64,000 nucleotides of DNA, from the NCBI GenBank assembly GCA_014706385.1, contig JACGZH010000004.1, positions 1,240,001 through 1,304,000 of the forward strand, read 5' to 3'. Source of the stretch: Phaffia rhodozyma (Eukaryota > Basidiomycota > Tremellomycetes > Cystofilobasidiales > Mrakiaceae). Shown here one piece after another: positions 1 to 11,336 of the stretch; the stretch's first letter is position 1; every line of letters starts with the position of its first letter. The position numbers and the translations under genes are program-made. The notes under the pieces were generated by a model. That model ran no database searches. It saw only the letters and a list, made by a program, of their open reading frames with translations, and was not told the DNA's origin.

Positions 1-2761
1 CTCTCGTTCCACACTTATCCGGTCGTCCCTCATTCGTCTCTGTTGACAAAGTCGTCCAAGATCAAGGTCAAGCCGGTAAACACGACCCATGTTGAAGTTC
101 ATGGACTTGGATACGACACGGAGCTCGGAGGAACTCATCTGGACTTGTTGATCAAGAACATTTTAGTTGCCCAGGTGGAGGAGAAGATGTTGGGTGGACA
201 GAAGGGAGAGGGTAAAGAGTGGGAGCGAGCGCTTGGAAAGCTTGGAAAAGAGGCAGCCAGAGTAAAGGGCATTTTGAGTGCCAACTCAGACGCCGCTGTT
301 GGGGTAAGTGTTCAAATTTATCGGTGTATCCTTAATTCGGAAGGAGATGGGCAGAACGGGATCGAAAGAAAGATGATTTGGATCTGACCCAGAGCTACTC
401 ACGCAAAACAACTGCAGATTGAGTCTCTCTACGATGATCGAGATTTCCGAACTCGGATTTCGAGAGAAGAGCTCGAGCTTGCCGCTCAGGACCTCATCAC
501 TACTAATCGGTTCGGACAGCCTATCCTGGATGCTCTTGAAATGGCCAACATGACTGCCGTATGTTCACAAGCCTTTGACTCTTACTTTCGCGTTGTGCTT
601 GCATTGGATAGTAATAATTGTTGTTTGTATTCCTTTTTTTTCTTTTTCTTTTTTTTCTTTACCACTAAGGCCGATATCAATTCTTTGATCTTATTTGGAG
701 GCAACTCCAGAGTTCCAATGGTTCAGGCGGCCATCAAGGCAGCTATCGGAGAGTGAGTTCGCAGGATTTGTTTTTATCGAGTTCAATTAGCTGATTTCCA
801 TGATTCTGCAAAAACAGAGACAAGATTGCGCAGAACGTCAACACTGATGAAGGAGCTGTGCTAGGTTCGTTGACTTCCACTTTCGGTAAGGTCACTGAGT
901 GTCACAATAGTACTCACCCTCAACCGTTGTTCTGCAACGTGCCGCTCGCATGATAGGCGCCGCCTTCTACGGCGCCACTCAGAGCCGACAGTTCAAGACC
1001 AAAGACTACAAGGTGACTGATATCCAACCATATGATATCCAGCTCTCTTACGTCGCCGAGTCGAACAAAGAGGAGAGTGAGCCACGAACAGTTCACATGT
1101 CTCTCTTCCGAAGAGGAAGCAAGACGAATGTCAAGAAAGTTTTCAGCATGGTGAGAAAGGGGGATTTCGAGCTCCAGATCAGTTACAAGAACTCTGAAGA
1201 ATCCACCGTGTGAGTGCTTTGTTCTTTTGACTTTCAAAAACTGCACTCTATATGCTCAGGCACTGAAGTCCACCAAATTAACCTAATTCTACCGACTTTT
1301 CTCCTGTTTCATCTCAGACTTCTTCCGTCTGAGATCTCGACAGTGTCGATCACTGGCCTGAGTGATGCGATCCAAAACTTGACGAACTCGACTACCGACC
1401 CGAATGCCGACGCGATTGCCAATCCACTGGTCCGACTTACGGTCGAGATTTCCGACGCCGGCCTCGTCCATGTCGTCGACGCTACGGGTGTGTTTGCTGT
1501 TGATTCGGCAAAAGAAGGTTCCAAGGGATGGCTGAAAGGTTTGTTCAAGGGAGGAAAGGATGGAAAGGATGAGTTGGAGGTTGGAGAGGGGGAGAAGACT
1601 GGGGAGACGGAAGGAGAGATCGTTGAAAAGTTGGTGCCTTTGAAGGTCAAAGTTAGCGGAGGAGCAATCCCCAAATGGACTGCAGAGCAAAAGAAGGAAG
1701 CTCGATCGAGGTACGGTCTCCTTCTTTTTCTCCTCTCGTTTGTTAACGTCTATTTTGATGATGCTCATTTTGCCTTCAACTTGTTCTCGTTCTCAAGGCT
1801 TCTCTCAATCGATGCGCTTGAAATTGCCCGCCGACAACGAGAGGAGGCTTTCAACCGATTGGAGGGATACATGTACCGGCTGCGCGATCTTCTTGCACCT
1901 GAGAAGGAGGGCTCGATCTTTTTCCAATTCTCTACTCCCGAGGAGAGAGAGCTCCTCCGAACCGGTCAAAGTGACACTCTGGAATGGTTGAGCGAGGATG
2001 GATGGGACGCTCCTACAAAAGAATTGATCGAGCGCAGGACTCAATTGGAGTACGTTTCTATCTTTTCTCGTTGTTGTCAATTATCAAACAGAAACGCTGA
2101 CGGCTGATGATTTGTCTTGCTTAAAACAGGAATATTGAGCACCCTGTTCAGTTCCGAAATACTGAGGCCGTCAAGCGAGCTAAGTCGATTGAAGACTTCC
2201 GGGCTGCTCTCTGGGCCGGTCGAGCTTGTAAGTTAGCTCTGTGTTTGCATAATCATTGTCATCATTGATCTTAGAACATCCATTGGCACGTCTTGACGTT
2301 CTGACTGATCAACATCATTACTGACTCTCTCTACAGTCCTCGCAGACGCGCAGACGAACAACACGGCTGACGTGTCTGCCGATCGACCTGCAAAGTACAG
2401 CGAGAGCGAGCTGAACGACGTGCGTGTCCACCTGGCCGGTTTGGAGGAATGGTTCGGTGCCAAGTTGGACGAGCAACACAACCGGCCTGCTCATCTCGAC
2501 CCGGTCTTATTGACGAAGGAGGTCGACTCGAAGGGAATAGATTTCCAAGACAAAGTGATGAAGATGATCAGGAGGAAGCCGCCGGTGAAGAAACCGGTGG
2601 TCAAAGCCAAGAAGGAAGAAGGGAAGAATGAGACCAAGAATGAGACCAAGAAGGAAACAGGTGAGGAAAAGACGGAGAAGGAGGAGCCGACTGAAGCGAA
2701 GTCGGCCGACGAGGAGGAAGGATCGAACTCGAAGCCATCGGCCGGACACGATGAGCTCTAG
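1..2761 (+). CDS. LHS1: ER-lumenal Hsp70-family chaperone Lhs1/Grp170 (3' part)
   Basis: The gene enters the window already in progress, so its start and the N-terminal half of the ATPase domain are missing. What remains is the second half of an Hsp70 nucleotide-binding domain (the LILFGGNSRVPMVQ phosphate-loop motif near 685-725, then NVNTDEGAVLGAAFYGA across 835-975), followed by a substrate-binding-like region and a long helical tail with acidic and lysine-rich segments (2590-2740). The last four codons before TAG spell HDEL, the fungal ER-retention signal. Long tail plus HDEL points to the Grp170/Lhs1 branch, which acts as nucleotide exchange factor for BiP/Kar2 and helps translocation and folding. 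At least five introns interrupt it (for example about 306-418 and 1213-1318). Family assignment is firm from the ATPase motifs; choosing Lhs1 over other ER Hsp70s rests on divergence, tail length and HDEL. Confidence 0.9.
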
Positions 2762-3274
2762 GGTATTGAAGGAGACTATTCAAGAATTGCGATTAGATGA
2801 GATTTCATAAAACTGTTCGGATAAGTGTCTGATCGGGTGTTAAACCGAAGAGTGTGCTGTCCAGACGGAGGTTCGGATGGAGCAAAGGGAACATCTCTTA
2901 CCATGTGTGTTGATGTTGAACTCATCGGCCCAAGTCGGATCTTGATTATCAGACTACACAACGTTTCGACGGGCTTGAATGGAACCAGCAGAGCAAAAGA
3001 CCGTTGGACATTCTGGTTACTCGGTTACTCTAATTTACTGCGCATATATAGTCTAATTGCTTGGTAAGTACTTGTGGGATCCCGGGGTTATACCCGTTGG
3101 CCGGAGTGCAGGAAATCCAATTCTCATCTCAATCGCCGTTTACCTTTCAATCTCTTTCTTCCCCATCGGATTGGTTCTGTTCTCTACTTATCATCCATCT
3201 CGGTCTCACTTCATAAAGCTATACTCTGCTTGTCAAACCTCCAATCTAACCTTCCTTTACTCTTACACTCAAAC
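2762..3274. promoter_or_regulatory. Intergenic region upstream of malate dehydrogenase
   Basis: No convincing gene. It holds the 3' end of LHS1 and the upstream region of the next gene. A TATA-like CATATATAG sits near 3043-3051, and the last 150 bases before the malate dehydrogenase ATG are pyrimidine-rich (CT tracts), as is common for highly expressed fungal genes. Short open frames here have no family features. Confidence 0.45.
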
Positions 3275-5322
3275 ATGGTCAACGCTGTCGTTATTGGAGC
3301 TGCCGGTACGTCTGTCTTTCTGTTGTGCTCGTTCGTGTCAGATGACCAGCTCCGGTTAACCATCACCGAGGCAACGATGCTGAGAGAAAAGGCACAGATG
3401 GGATGGCGTGCCAGATAAATGATCTTGATGCAGATGGAACCTATCTCTGCTAGAGATGGATGGTTCCTTGCTTTGGGAGTCCTGTTGATTGATCTGTCTC
3501 AGCTCACAAAACTGATCTGTTCATTGTTCTCATCCTTTACGGCGAAATGAAACCGGCCAAATTTTCATCTGATCCTCCTGTCTGTCGAAACAACGTTCGT
3601 GCAACTCATCGATTCGTATAGGTGGAATCGGTCAACCCTTGTCTTTGCTTCTCAAGTCCAACCCTGCGGTGACCAAGCTCTCGCTCTACGATGTTGTCGC
3701 TGCTCCTGGTGTACGTTTGACCTGTTCTCTCTGTCACTTTCCGGAAACGCCTTTAATTGAATGTTATTTATATATCTTTTGGACCATCTTCAAATTTCTT
3801 TCATCAACGGATGATTGCACGCGTTCTTAGGTCGCTACCGATTTGTCCCACATCGATACCCCTGCTCAAGTCCAAGGATTCCTTCCTCCGAATCTTCCTG
3901 CTGCTCTCGAGGGAGCCGAGCTCATTGTTATCCCTGCTGGTAAGCCTTACTTCCCTTTGTTATCTGACCCTTTCACCATCTCACCAACATCTCCTGACCC
4001 AGCTTCCTCTCTTTTTGTTTCCGATCGTGAATCATCCGATCACCAGGTGTGCCCCGAAAGCCCGGAATGACCCGAGATGATCTCTTCAAGATCAACGCTG
4101 GAATCTGCAGAGATCTTGCTAAGGGTATCGCCGAAACGTGCCCGAAGGCATACGTGCTCGTGATCTCGAACCCTGTCAACTCGACTGTGCCCGTCTTTGC
4201 CGAGGTCTTCAAGGCAAAGGGCGTCTACGATCCCAAGAGGTACGTTTTCCTTTGTACTATCGGCGCCCTATGTTTGTATGGGCAAACTCACCCTGACTAC
4301 TTATCCGTCGTCTTCCCAATATAGACTGTTCGGAGTGACTACCCTCGATGCCGTCCGAGCCTCTACCTTCGTCGCATCCATCGCTGGAGTTGCTACCAAG
4401 GCCCCTGATTGTGAGTCCGTTTGGTGTAATTTACTTACTTGTCCTGGCCTTGTGCTGACATTTATCGATCGTATCTAGACTACATCCCTGTGGTCGGAGG
4501 TCACTCTGGAATCACCATCGTTCCTTTGCTCTCCCAGTCCAACCCGGCCTTGCCCAAAGAGGTCTTGGATGATGAGTCTAAGCTAGCTGCTCTTGTCAAG
4601 AGGATTCAGTTCGGTGGAGATGGTTAGTCTCAATCGAGATCACTCTGGTCAATGTATCTGATCAACGTGCTGTCAGCTGATGATACAATCGCCTTGTAAT
4701 AATTCCAGAGATCGTCGAGGCCAAGGCAGGAACCGGATCGGCCACACTATCTATGGCCTATGGTTAGTCGCCTAACGACTTTCTTCAGTTACGTCCTCAA
4801 AGTTGATCACTGACCTCCATGTTCGAATCTCTTCTCTGATCTTGTCACAGCTGGTGCCAAGTTTGCAGAGTTGGTCATCCGATCTGCCTTCAAGGGTGAG
4901 ACTGGGCTTACCGCCCCGTCTTACGTCCCCCTTGCTGCCGATCCTGAGGGTGGCAAAGCCATTGCAAAGGAGATCGAGCAGGAGCTCGAGTTCTTTAGCG
5001 CTCAGATCGAGCTTGGAGTAAGTAGAACAGGTCGTTTTCATCTTCTTTTGGCATCTTGTTGGATCCTGCTCACTCTCTCGTACTCTCACATCTACAGCCT
5101 GAGGGAACCTCCAAGATCCTTCCTATCGGGACTATCAGCGAGTCCGAGAAGGCGCTCCTCAAAGCTGCTGTCCCCGAGTTGCAGACCAACATCACTAAAG
5201 TCGGTTCTTTACAACTTCTGATCGATGATACGAATCTATTCTGACTTGTCGCTCCCTCTTCTCTGATTGTTTCAATTCACCAGGGATCGGCTTTCATCAC
5301 TGAGGGTGATTCCAAGCTCTGA
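3275..5322 (+). CDS. MDH: Malate dehydrogenase with C-terminal peroxisomal signal SKL
   Basis: Ten exons join into an NAD-dependent malate dehydrogenase of about 330 residues that interconverts malate and oxaloacetate. Start ATG at 3275 gives [11 protein letters not shown]; exon 1 is only 31 bases and is spliced (intron 3306-3621) to complete the dinucleotide-binding loop GAAGGIGQP. Further family motifs: [17 protein letters not shown] (substrate-binding arginines), [11 protein letters not shown], and the catalytic GGHSG with its histidine near 4500. There is no mitochondrial presequence. The last 13-codon exon (5284-5322) encodes GSAF...DSKL and stop; SKL is the classical type-1 peroxisomal signal, so this is probably the glyoxylate-cycle/beta-oxidation shuttle enzyme (Mdh3-like). 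The final intron begins at GTCGGT; retention or a downstream donor at 5204 would remove SKL (see findings). The gene converges with the GEN1-like gene, 372 bases apart. Confidence 0.95.
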
Positions 5323-5694
5323 GTGTCTCAGTAGCTCTCTCTTCGCTGCTTCTGGTTGTTTATGCCTTAAACGATTTGCTGTTTTCTGTAGTATTTCCCC
5401 TTCTGTAGTATCTGTGCCAATCTTTCTATCTTTTTTGGGCTCGTGGGTTCCTAGGGTCCTTTCGCGATGTCGTCTTTACAATGGTTTGACCATGACCTTG
5501 ATTGGTCTGGGTTGTCTGTAATAAAGTATTGATACATGCCCTGATGATGGTCACCTTTCGATCAGATTTGTTTATTACACGGAGAATACAGCCGAGCGCC
5601 TGAGACACAAGGAAAAGAGAACAGAGAACAGAGAGACAATAGAAAGGAGACAAAAAGAAAGGTCCAAGAGAAGGAGGATCAAAAGGAACTTTAT
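5323..5694. other. Convergent intergenic region
   Basis: Sequence between two converging genes. It contains a T-rich stretch with a polyadenylation-like AATAAAG at 5520-5526 for the + strand gene and a purine-rich stretch (5590-5680) downstream of the - strand gene. No gene seen. Confidence 0.4.
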
Positions 5695-8600
5695 CTAGGG
5701 AAGAGCTCTTAAATCCGATGAGGTCAATTCAAACCAAACAGAGTCAAAGTCATCTTCCTCCTCTGGTTCTCCTCTCTTTTCCCTATCCTCAAGATCCGGA
5801 TCGGAAGGTTGATCGTCGATGGATATAGGATCATGAACCAGTCCGCTTTGTTCTAGCCTAGGTGATTTTGCTGATCGTCTTTCACTTTCGTTTGTCCCTC
5901 GAATTGTTTCCGACTCGGAGTTCAGGTCTGAACTTGAACCTATGTCCACAATCTCGTTTTCGTATGGGTATAAATTTGGCGTGGTATATGTTATCGTTGT
6001 TGTTGTTTTTGTTGTTGTTGCTATTGTTGCCATTGGTCTTGATGTCGATTCTATCTTACTACATGGGCTCCATGATCCAGCTCGGATATAATCCTGTTTC
6101 GGAGCAGGCGGCGGAGGAAACAAAGGGGATGAAATCAAATGAATCGTTTCTCGGTCTTTGGTCACATCTGATGCATGGACTTGAGGATGAGCTTGATGGT
6201 TGTCTGCTTCAAGATGTGATCTAGAGGAGCGCTGAAGGGCTAGAGGGCGCGCTGGTCGAGTAGGAGTTTGAGAGAGGTGAATCGTTGGATTGGATATTGA
6301 TCGGTGGAAGCCATTACGGTTTCGGTTTGGAATTTTATGCCATTCTCTCCGAGAAGTGTGTTGACTAGATGGTGATTCCAGGATAGCCTTTGATTGTATC
6401 TGCGATTGCGATGAGTAGAGGGGTACAGATGATTGTCGAATAAAGGAGATCTCGCTCGGATCAGACCCAATGTCGATACTCGAGTCGTCGATCAAAGTTG
6501 GTTCGATCGCTTCTCTCTCTTTTCCTTTTCTTTTCTCTCTACTCTTGACACCGCCCACGGTGTTCTCTTCCACTTCGTTCCCAGTCTGACCTCTGGCCAG
6601 AAAGGCATCCATGAAAGCCCGTTGATCTTTCTCCCCCAGCTTTTCCTTTGTCCATCTTTCCACCTTTCTCGCCTTGTTCTTCTCCTTCATGCCTGATCGT
6701 TCGATTTTCAAATCTTGAGCGGCTTCGAACGATTGGACGAGTGATCGATGAGTGAGACTCAGGATATGGTTCGGGAGCCATACGAGGAACGGCTGGTATG
6801 GATCTGAGAGCGGACGGGATCGTCTAGGTTGATGAACCGAGGACGGGCGTTGGTCGTCATCTTCCTCCTCACCGCTGCTACCGCCGGGCTCTTCATCCTC
6901 ATCCGTCAAGCTTTCAGCATCAATCCCATCCGAACGCTTTTTTGTTCGCTTCCTCTCCAATAAAGAACCCGTGAACCTTCCTAGCCCGGCCATTGTCTCC
7001 TTAACAAACCGACTCGGATCGATCACACATCGGTATTCCAATGCGTTCGACCGGGAGGGTTGTCGTCTAGAGAGCGTGATCGATTTGATGAACGGGTACT
7101 CTGATTTGAACGTTAGGGACGGTGGCGGAGGCAGGAGCGGATCAGAAGATGGTATCTCTGTCGGACCGCCCGGTGGAGAAGACAACAACGATACAGCTGC
7201 CGCTGCCGATGCCGGCGCTAGCTTAGAGGGCCCTCCCGTCAAGGTGGTCTTCTCGTGAACGGGCCGTTTTCGGACAGAGAAATGGTCTGTCATTCTTGAT
7301 TGAGGACGCTCGTCTACTCTCGGTTGTGAGGTTCGAACAAGTAGAGCGACTTCCAGTCGATCACACGCCATGTTCCATCCACCTGGATAGGCGAGCTCTG
7401 CGGGAAGAACCCTAGTGGCCGCTCCTTTCCATAGACATCGTCTGAACTTTTCTAGCAGTAAATCATCCTTCCAGCCGGTGATTCGCTTTGTCAATCCAGC
7501 AATCTCACCTAACCCTAAACCTTCCCTGCCGTCAGTTTGGAAGCCAGGCCACCCAATCACACCCTCGGAAGCGGATGTCAACGGACGGACGTATCGATTC
7601 AATGTCTGTATGTTGGGGAAATCAGAAGGAATCGCCTCTGCTGCTTTACGTTGTCTGCGAGCGAACGTCTTGTCCTTGTTCTCCCTGAGGGTACTAGCTA
7701 GTTCGGCACGGAAGAAGGGAAGAAAACTATCGGTAAACTGATCGATCGGCCGACGCTTGTATGCTGTAACAAGGAGTTCGCCAAACGGAATGTTTTGGCA
7801 TGGTCTTGCTTGGGCTAAGAGAAAAGCGTTTCGATGACCCAGTCCTTTCACGCCGATCTAGGGAAGATAATAGTAAGTTTTGATACAGTCGGAACGCGGC
7901 TTGAAGGGGGATGATGTGAAAGCGGAAACGAACCTGATCATAGTCTCCTCCTGAGAGTAAGGCGACGAAGATTAAGCCGCTCGAGTCTAGCTTAAATTTA
8001 TTGTAAATCTTGTCCATCCGAAAAACCATATAGCTGTCTGTTGCTAATTCTTTCTCGCCTTTCCTAATGTACATAAAGAGCATTTAGAGTATGATATCAG
8101 TGAATAAGATGCTATGAGACTGAGAAGATCGGATCGTGTACAGACCTGGGTTGCTTGGCCAACACGATGGGCGCTCGAAAGAGGAGCGCGTCGATATCTT
8201 CTGTGATGACTGCATCAAGCTGACCTATCGAGCAAAGATATGCCAGTTCAGCCTCTGCTTCTCCAGGAGCCTATTCCAATGAGCGCTGTGTCAGCAAACC
8301 ATGACGAAACTGAAGAGAGAACAGGCAACAGACAACAGAATCAATAGATGCTTACATCCCAAGTTTCGAACCCAAAGGAATCCAACATATCTTTGAACAT
8401 ATCCTCGTTGACAATCTGCTTGTCTCTATCAATGTCCTTCCCTCTCTTGACGCTCGGTCGGTCCTTTCCGTCAAACACAAATAGCGGCTGAACAGGGGCC
8501 GAATAAATTTGAAACAGCTTGTAAAGTAAGATCCGGGAGGCTTCAGCTGCTTCAAATCTTTGGTCGATGGATGAAGTACTGATGAGCCAAATCCTGGTAG

Positions 8601-8914
8601 TTTCCTCGATCGGACCAAATGTGATCGAAGTAAGCAACGGGAAGAAAAACGGATGATCGAAAAGGGGACGACTTGAACGAACGAGACATCGATTCCTACT
8701 CTCATCAGCCTATCGCCATATGCCTCTTTGAGCCAATAGTCCCAAGCGAGCTCATGTAGGGAACGTTCTTCTGCGATTTCTTCCAAAATCGACCGAAGAC
8801 CGCCTACACCCTGTTTCGTTTATATCGACGAGTTTGTCCCAGTAAAGAGTGCTAAAGTGTTTAACATCCAGTCCCATAATGCGAGACAAGCGACTGTACA
8901 AACGGACAGACCAT
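5695..8914 (-). CDS. GEN1: XPG-family Holliday-junction resolvase (GEN1/Yen1)
   Basis: A structure-specific nuclease of the FEN1/XPG superfamily that cuts four-way and flap junctions in the nucleus. The N-terminal block reads GVGGLRSILEEIAEER and GIDVSIWLIST (metal-binding aspartate); the middle block has LFVFDGKDRPSVK, then APGEAEAE and ITEDIDALLF (acidic pairs); then LLSGGDYDQ joined to GVKGLGHRNA (helix-hairpin-helix entry), the hallmark order of this family. The C-terminal exon (5695-7857) is about 720 codons and largely low-complexity, with acidic and serine-rich tracts near 6840-6930. The first coding exon is probably just the ATG at 8912-8914, followed by an intron starting GTCTGT; the acceptor at 8811 then gives M-GVGGLRS. 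An alternative ATG lies at 9092. GEN1/Yen1 is preferred over FEN1 or RAD2 because of the hairpin spacing and long tail. Confidence 0.88.
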
Positions 8915-10671
8915 GTTTACTCAGAAGCGGTCCTGTTGACTTCCAAGTAGTACCGATAGACAGAGCGTTGATCAGCCTGTCTGAGCTCGATTTGAACAGT
9001 CGACCAGAAGAAGGTGAGGAAGTAAATGAGCGACTGACGCGCGCATGAGACGCGTCGATCGTAACCCTAACACGCGTCATGATTACGACCATGGTTACGC
9101 ATGTAAACCCAAGGCTTAGACCAAGGTTTCCGCTACTTCTTGCTTCTGATCAAGCAGTTCCAGCAACAACTTTATGATCTCGCGTTTCTGTCTATCTTTA
9201 ACGCTTCTCTTGAGAGCAGCCTGGCAATCGACGTCGCCTGACGGCTTTGGGTGTTCTAAGTCAGACTCATACCGGACAAATGGTCTTCCAGATATTGGCG
9301 GTTGAGAGCTGAGTCAATGCGATCATTCTTGACTAGGACGATATGATAACCGAGGAAAGAACACCAGTATAAAGAAGTCAAGATAAATATCGACTTGATA
9401 CAAGGAGAGAGATACAAACGCCATTCAAGAACATCTGCTTACGTGCTTAGGATACCTCTCTCTTTCTGACTGTTCTATCGTAAAGCCTCAGAACATGGAT
9501 CACACTGGCTTTGTGTATGATACTATCAACTTGAAATGCCACCACTTCAGTAGTCTTCTCTGCGCTTCTAATCCCGTCAATACTGTAAATCACAGTCGCT
9601 CATGCCATCAGCCTTTGATCGATTCGTTGCGTATTCAGACCGCTATGGCTGATGATCTTTGCCTTTTGACTTTATCCCGTCCTGCTGTCCGTACCGTATG
9701 GTCTGCCCCATCCACCAGTACGACACGAATGCATGTATGCATTGCTATGAGATTGCGCATGTTCGCCTTCCGTTTTGCCACAGCCTCTCTCTTATTCTTT
9801 TGAACAGTATTTCTTCGTTCTTCACGAGTGGATGCGTTTCATATATATGCAACCTCGATATCGCTGATGAGATTCTGGTCATGCTGACGTCAGCGACACA
9901 TACTGAAGACCAATTGGATACAACACAAAGAGTCCGTCCATCCATCAGAAATGAACATCACTCTCAGACTTCTCTTGATTAAAGCTCTCTGTCTCGTACT
10001 AACCCTGATCGGATAACCGTCGTTAGACGGGGAGAGGCTCAAGGTAGAAAGCGGCGGTGTGAACCAATCTGATGTGTTCTTGCCTTAACCCAGACACCTC
10101 GGCCGGATTTGGCCGAAGATTACGTAGGAGGTTCACCTTATACACGCAAACAGCTCCACTCCATCATCACCACCATCGTCAGCATAATGAATCTCGGGGT
10201 CGGTTTCGGTTTCGGCGTGATGACCCCATCGTTCCGTTTAGCTTATCAAATGCGTTGTCATTTAATATCTCCTTTGCGCTTCGTGCGCTCGTTGAAATGA
10301 AGACGAATTCTTGTCCTCCCTGGTCTGGTGATACTCTCGAAGAGATCAGGTATTCTCTAAGTTCTGTCTGACTCTGTGGCATGATAGATTTTTCGAGTGT
10401 GATCTTCAGACTGCCGAGAAATTGATCGCCAGCCCGGTTGCATCATCAGGATGATCAATTATCCATCCTCAGTATCCATAGAAGTGGATTAGCCACACGA
10501 GAGTTTAATGCTTAAATAGGCAATCCTTTTACCAAAGGGACAAAAAAACTCCCTCTTCTCGATCCACCTCCACTTGTTGTTTAGTTTGCTGAACCAAAAA
10601 CCAAAACCAAAACCAAAACTCAAGACCGTCAACGTCAAGGAAGAGAAATCGAAGAAGGCAGAGAGAGAGCA
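8915..10671. other. Long gene-poor intergenic region
   Basis: About 1.75 kb between divergent genes with no supportable gene. Open frames on the + strand at 9495-9982 and 10072-10371 are short, lack recognisable motifs and show no coherent splice pattern. At 10592-10619 a run of ACCAAA-type units (AACCAAAACCAAAACCAAAAC) lies 55-80 bases upstream of the next ATG and may be 5' UTR. It presumably holds both promoters; an untranslated RNA cannot be excluded. Confidence 0.4.
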
Positions 10672-11286
10672 ATGTCCTCCCTAACAGAACATCAAACAGT
10701 ACTTCCACCGTCCCAACCTTCTCAGCCTACGTCAAACGATCACACAGACGACCAATCACACAGTAGGCTTACGCCATACTCAAACGAAGAACCAGCAGAT
10801 ACAAGTAGAGAAATTGATAGAGAGGACCATCATGTGGAACAATTCAAGATGGGTTTCCGAGGAAAAGTTATCTGTACGTTTCGTTTTGTCGTCTTTTCCC
10901 AATCTCCAGGACGATCAAAATTTATTTCACTCATTCTCTCGTGTGCATGGTTGTGGATGCGTGTCTTCATCTGCCATGTCAACTCTATGGAACACTATGG
11001 AACAACCATCAGCTGCGTTAAACATGGTGATCCATCCTAAAAATTCTGATGAATAAATTTACTACGAGTTTTACGCCCAACTACAAAGCTGCTGAATGGT
11101 GCTCGCCTGGTTCTGTACAGCTCCGCCTTGCTTTTTGCCTTAAGCTTGCATCACTTCGTTGTTCATACTGTCTTCAATACCGATTCGTTTTATAACACAC
11201 TACTGTATCCTTTCTTCCTCCCCTTTGCCTGCGCTTCCTATGCGATCATTACACATACCAGATTGCCATGTATATTGAAACTTTAA
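10672..11286 (+). CDS. Small predicted membrane protein, unknown function
   Basis: Two exons give a 139-residue protein. Exon 1 (10672-10873) starts MSSLTEHQT and encodes a hydrophilic, Ser/Asp/Glu/His-rich stretch ending MGFRGKVI. A canonical donor GTACGT follows; an acceptor at 11067-11068 restores the frame into FLRPTTKLLNGARL. Exon 2 carries two hydrophobic segments (LVLYSSALLFALSLHHFVV and LLYPFFLPFACASYAII) and stops at TAA 11284-11286. I do not recognise the family. Support comes from phase-consistent splicing and the clean change from hydrophilic to membrane-like sequence; the unspliced frame ends at 11040 with no such pattern. The stop lies 50 bases from the convergent DML1 stop. Moderate to low certainty. 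Confidence 0.45.
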
Positions 11287-11336
11287 TTTCTCGTGCTTTG
11301 TCTATTTCTTCGGCCTTCCCTGGAGCACGACACATC

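Noticed and set aside
5862..7741. Several + strand open frames (for example 5862-6224 and 7415-7741)
   Set aside because: They lie opposite the long GEN1 C-terminal exon, have no motifs and are antisense shadows.
9495..9982. Two overlapping + strand frames of about 100 codons
   Set aside because: No family features, no coherent splice pattern and Cys/Ser-rich random composition.
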